Below are positions 47,001 to 59,000 of a DNA stretch of 64,000 nt, piece after piece. The DNA is from Mactromeris polynyma. Its lineage: Eukaryota > Mollusca > Bivalvia > Venerida > Mactridae. The stretch covers positions 12,232,256-12,296,255 of the forward strand of contig JASFXZ010000001.1 of the NCBI GenBank assembly GCA_032209605.1. The letters run 5' to 3'. A program made the translations under genes and the position numbers. The notes under the pieces were generated by a model. It searched no databases, had not been told where the DNA came from, and was given only the letters and a program-made list of their open reading frames with translations. Each line of letters starts with the position of its first letter. Position 1 is the first letter of the stretch.

Positions 47001-50000
47001 CAATTCTTTAAATCTTAGACCTTTTGATAAAAGAATTGCAAACCTGTACTTTCATAATTATCTAGTTAGTTTTTAGTGACGGGTTTTATTCGACGCATTT
47101 TAATAAAATTCTTTGAGATTATTCTAATCTCAAATAATGTATAATGTTGACATGAATCATGATGTACATGGTAAATATAGATCGGAAATTTTCAATTAAA
47201 TCTACCTGTTTTTGTGGTTGTTTTTACTTACATTGCGATAAGCTGAGTAAAACTACTGGTCCCCATTTTCATTCATAGATTGCAAAAGGATTGTGGGAAC
47301 AGATCAACTTTAACATTTTTGCGGTCAGAATTTTATTTATAAGCTGGGAATGAGAATTTTCTTGAATTATTTGCTGGTCTATCACACAAAGTGTACATTA
47401 CTTTTAAACAAGCAATATCTTGAAAAAATATGGTCGCCGCAATTATAAGGTTAAGATTTGTTGTGCAACATGAAAAAATGCTGAGATGTTACGACTGCTG
47501 GGACTCACTCCAGATCCAAAATAGATTTCGGTATATTCACCAAAATTCTATGGATTTCGTACCCCTTATCAAAAGGTTAACCAATCCATGTCAAGGTTAA
47601 AAATGTTAACCACTAAGCCAACTTCTCTTTAACTGAACAACGATTATGTTGAAGAGAAGTGCCCCTGTGAAAAGAACTGTTACAGTTCATGAATTATCCA
47701 TGATATTATTAGTTCATGAACCATAGCCAAACCAGGCAATCATGGTTTAACCATGGTTGGCAATGCTTGATCCTGGTTCGTTCATGGTTAACCATGGTCA
47801 GCAATGGTAATTTTCGCAGGGGAATTAATGACTTGTACTTTCATTTTACATTAAAATAGTCACAGATTTGGTAAATGGAATAATTCTAAAACGTCATTAT
47901 GACACTTGTTGAACAACTTTTATTGAACCATTAAAGACATAATAGTTCATGAAATGGATATGATTGCTCTGGCAAATGTTCATGGTCATTTCAAGGACTT
48001 AGCAGTATTCTTTAATAAAAGTAATTGTTCATGAACTGCTCCTGAACATAATTCAAAGATGGTTCATGTCCAAAAGTTCATCAACACAAATGAAGAACTG
48101 TTGAAGACCAGTTCATGAACTATTCTTGAAGTTTTTGAAAAGTTTATGATTTCATGAACTGCATTTCACTGGGTGGTTTTGTGGTTAACATAAGATTTGA
48201 TTGGATTACACAGTTCACTGATATGCAAATAGCAAAGCCATGTTAGTACGGCTGCACCGAAAAAATGTTTACGTAAACGACCTTTGCGCGCCGGACTCTG
48301 AGAGGTGAGCTGTAATAATTAATGCTTGAATAGTCAGATATATATTGCTATCTGTTAATAACATACAGTGGTACAAAATCAAATTTAAGTAAAAGATCAT
48401 TGATTAAGTTTTGGCATGCTGTTTTGAAACTGTTTTGAAAGAAACACCTGAAGAATTGTTAAATGACAGTTTGTCGATCAGTTGAATTTTAAGACAAGAA
48501 TTTATTGATATTGTTAGAGATGAATTGCTCAGTGTATATTTGCATTGTCATCGCTGATGTTTACAGGCGTAGAATTATTTTATAATCCTATAAATCTTAC
48601 TTAAGTGTGGTTAATTTATTTTGATTTACTTTGGGACTACCACATGTACGGATGTTTAAACCTTGTAGCAGGCAGACACTGAAGTTGTCTCAAACTTAAA
48701 TTTTCCTCAACTTTGATATTTTAAGCAGCGGTATTTAGTGTATGTCAAATCTATTACAAGCCCCACTATTTGCAACAATTATAAGACAGCTTATTTCATG
48801 ATTTGCATTTTTATACGCCTGTTCACAGAACCGTACATATTATAGTTTCACATGTGGCCTACGGACGGTATGACGGGCGGTAGGGGTGGGCAGTAGGGTG
48901 GGCATTTGGGTCACAGGAAATGTGGTAGGTCAGACAGCTTGATCAGTAAGTTGTCCGAAACTCAAGAAGCATTTGTCCAATCATCACCAAATTTGGTCGG
49001 AATGTGTATGGGCATAATATCTTAGACAACTTTGATAACCAGCCCTATCACTCTAGTCAATCAGGGATATCGCCCTTTAATTATAGAAATTACCTAGAAT
49101 TTGTCTTAAATTATCCTTTTTAATTTTACACTGATTTTTTTCACACTCAAGTGACATTACCGTAGAATGGGCATATTTTGCAATAGTTAGCGCTCTTGTT
49201 TCATGACAAAATAAATAAGATATATATGACCCCCATACACATGTATACCCTTGTACCTCTCAAGTACCTAAAGGGGGAGGCAGTGTCTTGTGTATGTGGC
49301 ATTCCCTTTAACAAATCAATCTCTCTTTGAGAAATATCTCCATTTGTGGAATGCATATCTTTTGTTATAAATACTAAGTACTTGAACACTAATACTTCCA
49401 AACTTACTTATCACTTTAATCTTCTTGGTTGCATTATGCATTTAGTTTAGATATTGATGGTATATGCATCCATCGAATCAATAAGTTGTTGTTACACTCA
49501 AGTACAAATCTGGACGTAATTATTGAACTAACCTACCATAAATTATGAACCAGACACTAGGAACACTGTTGTAATTGTTCAACTTTCTACTGAGCACAAT
49601 TTCCTAATTATTGTTTAATAATGAAGTGATTACTGTAAGTAGTTTTGGGTTTAGGAACACAATGTTTCTTCTTTGTTCCAGTAGATCCCAATATTCCAGT
49701 CATTTATTGTAATAATACAAATAACTGTTTACTGTATGTTCCCTGAATGAACTTTGTTATATATAAACTAGTCTAAACATAGTGGGATATGTCTGTGTAT
49801 CTATGATCTATGAGCAGAAAATGTGTCTACTCTGTTGATTGACATTCATCTGGGCCTCAGTATAAGGCCAAGAATATAAAAAAAATATCAAAGCTAGCCA
49901 ATTGCTTTGTTCTTTCTGCACAGTTGGGTATTGTAATACATGTGTTGTAGATACTAAGTACATGTTCTATTTAATCTACATTTATATATTATACGGCCGG

Positions 50001-53000
50001 AACATTTAGAAATGCACAATAAATATTTTCTCAAGTTTCATGGACTTAAATAGGAATACAAGAAATGGACATTACACAATAATATTTCATGTGCAATATG
50101 TCTGCTATATCCCATTACAATCAACCGGTAGTTTCATACAAATAGAGTTTCGAATGCAATAAAATGACGCATTGCAAACATTTCGCAGGACAAATCTATG
50201 AGTTTTTAAAAGTACTCGGTATAGATGTCAAATTATTTATGCATGATTGTGATGCAAGCATTGTCGCTTATTAGAATCATGATTATGTTGGCTACAAGGA
50301 AAAACAAGTACTGGTGTGAACCTGAACAACCTGCGGTTGAGTGGGCGACACCTTATCCATGTCAGTAACACTCTCTATGCATTGCTGAATGCTATATATT
50401 AGTATGTGTCGTTATATTTTCATGATGTATCAAATCTGATTCCTGTACTGTACAAAGCTGAGCATGTCAACCACAATTAAATTTATGACTGACATGCCAA
50501 GTGTGTGCGTTGTTGGGGGCCGTTTTAAGAAGGCAATATTGAGGATCATGTTTGAGTCATTAAATTGATATTAAGTTGCATTTTTTTGTATGTATAATCC
50601 ATGTTATCTGTACAAGATAAAATGTTAATAATGTTGACATGTTGAAACTGAATATCATGATGTTTAAAACATATACCAATCCAAATTTTGTCATCAGTAC
50701 AAATATTTCATGATGCAGTCACAAAAATGGCAAGGTCGAATGTAATATAAATTATTTGTATTTTCCCATTGTACATTAATACAAAAGTTCCTTGGGGGGC
50801 ATGAATTTTATGATAATATGATGGATAACCACCTGATTCAGATAAGGTGTCAATATCATAGGTTGCTTTCATTTTGATTTTCAATAATTTGTACCATAAA
50901 TGTAATGTTATTGTGAGTTATCATTATGTCAGCGCTGCTATGGGATTTACAAACTCTTTTCTAGAAAACGCAACATGTGATGTCACTATTTGCAAGCAGG
51001 AAACAAATTATTTACTCCATATGGTCACTTTGTTTAAATATTGCCATATGGGGCAAATATTGCTTACTATCAGTACATGGTGATGTCACATGTGACATTT
51101 TCTGGAAATGATGTCACTAAAAGAAGAGGTTAGAAATGGTACAGCGGCAGTAAAACCTCATTTTAAGGCCACCTCATGAGTTAGAACACATCATGAGTTA
51201 GAACACATCATTCTAATACGAAGATATTATACCTCATTTTAAGGCCACCTCATGAGTTAGAACACATCATTCTAATACGAAGATATTATACCTCATTTTA
51301 AGGCCACCTCATGAGTTAGAACACATCATTCTAATACGAAGATATTATACCTCATTTTAAGGCCACCTCATGAGTTAGAACACATCATTCTAATACGAAG
51401 ATATTATACCTCATTTTAAGGCCACCTCATGAGTTAGAACACATCATTCTAATACGAAGATATTATACCTCATTTTAAGGCCACCTCATGAGTTAGAACA
51501 CATCATTCTAATATGAAGATATTATACCTCAATTTAAGGCCACCTCATGAGTTAGAACACATCATTCTAATACGAAGATATTATACCTCAATTTAAGGCC
51601 ACCTCATGAGTTAGAACACATCATTCTAATACGAAGATATTATACCTCAATTTAAGGCCACCTCATGAGTTAGAACACATCATTCTAATACGAAGATATT
51701 ATACCTCAATTTAAGGCCACCTCATGAGTTAGAACACATCATTCTAATACGAAGATATTATACCTCATTTTAAGGCCACCTCATGAGTTAGAACACATCA
51801 TTCTAATACGAAGATATTATACCTCATTTTAAGGCCACCTCATGAGTTAGAACACATCATTCTAATACGAAGATATTATACCTCATTTTAAGGCCACCTC
51901 ATGAGTTAGAACACATCATTCTAATACGAAGATATTATACCTCATTTTAAGGCCACCTCATGAGTTAGAACACATCATTCTAATACGAAGATATTATACC
52001 TCATTTTAAGGCCACCTCATGAGTTAGAACGCATCATTCTAATACGAAGATATTATACCTCATTTTAAGGCCACCTCATGAGTTAGAACACATCATTCTA
52101 ATACGAAGATATTATACCTCATTTTAAGGCCACCTCATGAGTTAGAACACATCATTCTAATACGAAGATATTATACCTCATTTTAAGGCCACCTCATGAG
52201 TTAGAACACATCATTCTAATACGAAGATATTATACCTCAATTTAAGGCCACCTCATGAGTTAGAACACATCATTCTAATACGAAGATATTATACCTCATT
52301 TTAAGGCCACCTCATGAGTTAGAACACATCATTCTAATACGAAGATATTATACCTCATTTTAAGGCCACCTCATGAGTTAGAACACATCATTCTAATACG
52401 AAGATATTATACCTCATTTTAAGGCCACCTCATGAGTTAGACCACCTCATGAGTTAGAACACATCATTCTAATACGAAGATATTATACCTCATTTTAAGG
52501 CCACCTCATGAGTTAGAACACATCATTCTAATACGAAGATATTATACCTCATTTTAAGGCCACCTCATGAGTAAGAACACATCATTCTAATACGAAGATA
52601 TTATACCTCATTTTAAGGCCACCTCATGAGTTAGAACACATCATTCTAATACGAAGATATTATACCTCAATTTAAGGCCACCTCATGAGTTAGAACACAT
52701 CATTCTAATACGAAGATATTATACCTCATTTTAAGGCCACCTCATGAGTTAGAACACATCATTCTAATACGAAGATATTATACCTCATTTTAAGGCCACC
52801 TCATGAGTTAGAACACATCATTCTAATACGAAGATATTATACCTCATTTTAAGGCCACCTCATGAGTAAGAACACATCATTCTAATACGAAGATATTATA
52901 CCTCATTTTAAGGCCACCTCATGAGTTAGACCACCTCATGAGTTAGAACACATCATTCTAATACGAAGATATTATACCTCATTTTAAGGCCACCTCATGA

Positions 53001-56000
53001 GTTAGAACACATCATTCTAATACGAAAATATTATACCTCATTTTAAGGCCACCTCATGAGTTAGACCACCTCATGAGTTAGAACACATCATTCTAATACG
53101 AAGATATTATACCTCATTTTAAGGCCACCTCATGAGTTAGAACACATCATTCTAATACGAAGATATTATACCTCATTTTAAGGCCACCTCATGAGTTAGA
53201 ACACATCATTCTAATACGAAGATATTATACCTCAATTTAAGGCCACCTCATGAGTAAGAACACATCATTCTAATACGAAGATATTATACCTCATTTTAAG
53301 GCCACCTCATGAGTTAGAACGCATCATTCTAATACGAAGATATTATACCTCATTTTAAGGCCACCTCATGAGTTAGAACACATCATTCTAATACGAAGAT
53401 ATTATACCTCATTTTAAGGCCACCTCATGAGTTAGAACACATCATTCTAATACGAAGATATTATACCTCATTTTAAGGCCACCTCATGAGTTAGAACACA
53501 TCATTCTAATACGAAGATATTATACCTCAATTTAAGGCCACCTCATGAGTTAGAACACATCATTCTAATACGAAGATATTATACCTCATTTTAAGGCCAC
53601 CTCATGAGTTAGAACACATCATTCTAATACGAAGATATTATACCTCATTTTAAGGCCACCTCATGAGTTAGAACACATCATTCTAATACGAAGATATTAT
53701 ACCTCATTTTAAGGCCACCTCATGAGTTAGACCACCTCATGAGTTAGAACACATCATTCTAATACGAAGATATTATACCTCATTTTAAGGCCACCTCATG
53801 AGTTAGAACACATCATTCTAATACGAAGATATTATACCTCATTTTAAGGCCACCTCATGAGTAAGAACACATCATTCTAATACGAAGATATTATACCTCA
53901 TTTTAAGGCCACCTCATGAGTTAGAACACATCATTCTAATACGAAGATATTATACCTCAATTTAAGGCCACCTCATGAGTTAGAACACATCATTCTAATA
54001 CGAAGATATTATACCTCATTTTAAGGCCACCTCATGAGTTAGAACACATCATTCTAATACGAAGATATTATACCTCATTTTAAGGCCACCTCATGAGTTA
54101 GAACACATCATTCTAATACGAAAATATTATATGAGCGCTGCTGTCGGATGTACAACCTCTACTGTAAGTGACGTCATTTCAAGAAAACACAACGTGATGT
54201 CACTATTTGCAAGCAGGAAACAATAATTTCACCACATGGTCACTTCATTTTCATATTGCCATATAGGGCAAATATTTCTTACTGTCAGTACATCATGTGA
54301 CATTTTCTGGAAATGATGTCACTAAAACAAGAGGTTGGAAATCGTACAGCGGCGCTCATATCATATCAAGGTCTGTTAGTCATCACATGTTCAACGTTAA
54401 AATTTTACGAGTTTTTTGTCAAAGAATCCTACACGCCTTGGTCCATGAGCATATTGCAACCTATTCAGTTCAAGACCCTATGGGAGAAAGAAATGCCTAT
54501 TGTTGCTGAGAGGTTGTGTTACTCTGGAGAGGTTGAATACGTTGTTTTACTATACACAGGCATGATAATTTTCTGCGGATTCACGGAAATCCACGTATTT
54601 GACGCTCGCAAGGGCTGTTTTTTAGACAATTTAAGCCATCTTAGATGCTTAAAAGCCAGGAGCTTCAGCGGCCCCCTGGACCCCTTGCTCAAGTTTCAGC
54701 TGATTTTGAAATTTTGCATTCTCATGCCTGTATACAGCAAAATTAAAAAGTTGTTGAAGACGGGATGTTGCTCAATTTGGGGTCACTTAGGAGAGGTTGC
54801 GTCGTTCATTATATGAACTCTTTTAAATTTTTAACACTCTTTCTGTATACAAAAAAGTTTAAAATGGGCATTGAAAAAAACACGCATATAATTACTATGC
54901 CACCATTATTCTTATTTTCAGAGCTTGTGATTACACGACCTCCAAAGAATACAACAATTTTAGAGAACCAACGTCTGCTGATGCACTGTGAAGCTGGTGG
55001 AATCACTAAAAGCAAGATACGCATAACATGGTATCATGATGATAATGAAATGGCATCGTCTGGCCCTAATTACCGAATACGTTCAGCTGGCACTCTTCGG
55101 TTTCGAGAGGTGAAGGTGGCTGATCGTGGTGTATATTACTGTAAGGTTGAAAGTGGAAAGGAAACAATTTCTTCTGATCCCGCACATCTTGTTGTCCAAG
55201 GTTTGTATCAGCAAAATTTCTCTTGAACTGTAAATACTTTACAAAAAGAATCATTTATCAGTTCAGGAACATGTATTAAGTTCTGTGAAATGAATAAATA
55301 TAAGCTTCATGACATTGAATATCTAACAATGTTCAATCGCAGAATAAAATGCAATGTATGGTTGCTTTATTCTAATAGTCCAGTGTTGCTCCCTATTTGC
55401 TCAGTTAGTTGAGCACTTCTGCAGGTCATAGGTTCAAGTCTCTGTCGAGGTCTACTGGTGTTCTCCATGGCAATTTGACTGAATATAATACCCTCCAAGT
55501 CATTTATGAGGAAGTTGTCTGTTATTTGAGGAAGGGCAGGTTAGTACTGCATGGTGACCAAAGAACACTGGTTAGGTCAACTGACTGCAGTACATATTAC
55601 TGAAATACTGTAGGCTTACAGGGTAAAACTTGCAAACAAACAAGCAAATATGATAGTCCAGAACTTACTATGGATGAAATGTCAACTTCAATCAACAATA
55701 AATCATTCTGATTTCATCTAAGTAAACGTTTCTGCTTGTGGAATGGTTCACATATAATGTTGTTCTGGTATTTTGCTAATGCCAACATAAAATACAGAGC
55801 ACCAGTCCTAAAACTCATTATCACCTTTCGCAACTGAGACGCAGTCATGCAACGAAGTTCTACTGATAGAATAATTACATTAACATGTGATAGATTGTTT
55901 CAATGTTATGATTGTGTTTCAGTAATTATTACATATAATTAATGTATGCTATTCAAGCAATGAGGAAGTAATGAGGAATTGGTTTGTTTCTGATAATAAA

Positions 56001-59000
56001 ATTATCCATATAATTGTGCTTTGTCTGTTGGAAATCCAGTTGCCTGATCGCATGAACGTCTAGTTTTCTTGATCTTTCATTTTTCTTGACATTTATTAGT
56101 ACTGTGGAATTGGGTTACTTGTCATAATTTACTCATGTTAATAAAGATATTATTTTTAAGACTGACCATTTTTAATCCTTACACTGTTTTCCCCAACCAG
56201 TTTAGCTGAGCTGGAAGAGGGTCTAGAAAGTCAATCTTGGGAACACATGTTTGAACCAAGGGTATGCTGGGTTTCCATTTGACCCTGGAGTTGACCATGG
56301 AGTTGACCCCTGGAATTTCTAAAATGCCACCTCAGAATGGTGACTAAATTTTCTCTAAAATATAGGTATTTGGGCTATAAAATGGTAAAAATGATCAAAA
56401 TGACCCTTTAGATTCAGAACCCTTGTGACTGACCTTAATACTTACTGTCCTTTTGCGCTGTCTCCAAATTCATTTATAATTTTGGTATAAGAATTGAATT
56501 GACTAACAATATGAATATTAACTGATGCAGAGGCAATATTGTTTTCATCTGGCTACACTGAGTGTCAGTGGCTCGATCAGTACATGGACTCGATGCCTTG
56601 ATCCATCATCTTCTGCAAAAGATGGTATGTTTGAGTCATAATGGAAACTGATGATCAGTTTCAAACATGGAGTTTTGCGTTGGTGAAAGTAGAGAGTTGA
56701 TATTGAATTTCAGTGTTATGTCTGATGCAGTCAGCGCATCTCTGGTTTATTCATTGACAGCTCCAGATATTTGATTTACAACTGAAAATTACCAGTGTGA
56801 AATATTTGTTGTGAATTCATCCATTGGTAGCAAGCCTGTCTGGCTGAATAGAATGTGTTTTTGTTTATTATATGTCATCTTTTAGTCATCATGAATGAAG
56901 AAAATGTTGATTACGTTATGTAAATCTGTGCTTGTAATAATCTATCATTTGTGAGTCTGACAAGATACACATTATTGCATGAAGTTAAACATTTGGTTTA
57001 TCTCTATGAAAATAATTGAATTCATGATAATGAATGCAGTTTGTTTTCAGTTCTGGATTTCACATACATTGTACACCTTAATGTGATTTAAACTTCAAAA
57101 GCAGCTGTCATAAAAAATAATATTGAATTTAAAGCTGTGTGTTCTGTTATTATTGTGTATTCAGTACGTTTTACAAATTGTACCCTGACTGATTTAATTG
57201 ATATCTGGCACTAATTGATATGTAATATGATTTTATTAAAAAAATACATTGAATTGATCTAGGTAGCTTTTATTGATTTGGATATTGTTATTATTTTTAA
57301 AACAACTGCAATATTACCATGGTGACACTAAAATCCTGATTGTTTGTTTGTCATATGGATGTTTTATTATTTATTTTTGGTTCACTTTTAGCTAAGGTGC
57401 AAATATTTGACTACTCACCAAGATTTGGACAAGTGTCCATCACCTACAACAGAAATGTACCACTGATGTGTAAAGCTGCCGGAATACCTGCACCGAAAAT
57501 ACAATGGAGAAAGAATGGACACTCTGTAAGCTATATAAGAAACTAACCTTGTAATATTGTATAAGTGTCATGCAACTACTTTGATTATATTTAAATATGG
57601 TATATGATTTTGACATGGTACATTGCATGAAGACACTGCAAATGTTTCCTTATCAAACTGATGAATTTGTATGAAGTCACCTTCTGACCAATGAAGTTGG
57701 CTGTAACATATACTCTTCAATTGAAGCCAGAAAGATATGCTTACTTTGAATAAAGTAATGTATCTAGAAAATACAAAACTTGAAAGGCTTTTGCATTTGA
57801 ATGCTACTTAAAACTGCTACATCTTACACTTAAAGTTCTTTATCAGCATAACTTTTCATTGATGATGGACTGTCAATGATTCGTACACACAATAACAACA
57901 TCAGTGTGTAGGTTTTAAAATGTGTACAAGAGTTGTCAAAGGTGTAGCATGGGATAAGTTTCACCAATGAAAATTTAAGTGTTCAGGATCATTGACTCCT
58001 TTTTACGCTAACAGACCATCATTTTACACAGTACGGTTATGAACATCGATTCATCAATGGTATCTTGGTGTATCATGCTTGGATAGCCACCAAAATCTGC
58101 AAATCATTTGAAGAGCAATGAAAATCAGTGATATGCAATTATCATGTCAAAATATTTTAATTATGGTAATATCCGTGAACTTACTAATAAGACATAATTA
58201 TTTGAAAATGCTTGTTCACTTAATTGAAGTATTGTACTCTGTAAACTTGTCTCTTTTTTACTCCATTTTCACTGTCTGATAACATTGTGATATGCATTTT
58301 AATGTTGATGGCAGGCATAAGTTGTGAAACAACATAATGTTCCAGTATTTTTTTTATGTTCCATTAAATAAACTAGATTTGTCTGACAGAAATATCATGT
58401 TGTTGTGAAAATTTGTGTCTTTCAACATGAACTTGAGTCAGTGTTGTTCATAGAAATATTGAAACAATTTTACAGCCAGTAAAATGTCTGATAAGACCAT
58501 ATAATTATAAGCAATGACTGGTCATGTTTGAATCAGGCAATGCTGTAGTTAATACATTGACTCTTGGCTCTGTCCTGTCTCAACAAACTTGGCACATAGT
58601 CCCGTTGATGCATGTTTTATTGCAAAAGATATGAAATATATGAATCGAGAAAAGCTAAGTGAAATTTGTAAAATTGGGGACTAGAATTTGCAGTTGTTTT
58701 TAAAAAAATGGGATTTTTGTTGGGGAATTACTGTCCTGTTTTCCATTACTAGTGGTAATGACTTAACTAATTTAATGCAATGTGACCATGGGAGATCTTG
58801 CATGTTTCCTTATTGCTGTGCTGCCTTTTGAAGCTATTGTACCAAACTTTAATTTTCTCAACAATACAATACCAAAGTAGTCTAAGTAACTATGCCTAAA
58901 TGAGGCACAGTGTGCAATATATGTCACTATTGTCACACCATTCTGTATACGGGTTAAATAAAATAACACCCAGGGAGAGAAATAAATTCTTCATTGAGGC

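Larger units (their letters stand above)
26068..54921 (+). other. Ig gene intron 1 (28.9 kb)
   Basis: Starts GTAACT and ends TTATTTTCAG. It contains most of the repeats of this window, annotated separately. No further exon with Ig-like cysteines was recognised inside it. Confidence 0.65.
55201..57391 (+). other. Ig gene intron 2
   Basis: 2.2-kb phase-1 intron, GT...TTTTAG. It holds a SINE at 55388-55650 and a copy of repeat K at 56262-56410; the remainder is AT-rich and anonymous. Confidence 0.75.

Noticed and set aside
48279..48310. GC-rich patch ending in GTGAGC as an exon
   Set aside because: No upstream acceptor or open frame continuing a known gene; too short to judge.
54313..54816. 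167-codon open frame before Ig exon 2
   Set aside because: It starts inside the flank direct repeat, shows no recognisable domain, and precedes a well-supported acceptor at 54921.
57340..57546. 68-codon frame that includes exon 3
   Set aside because: Its ATG is in the intron; the true coding part is the exon 57392-57525, entered by splicing.
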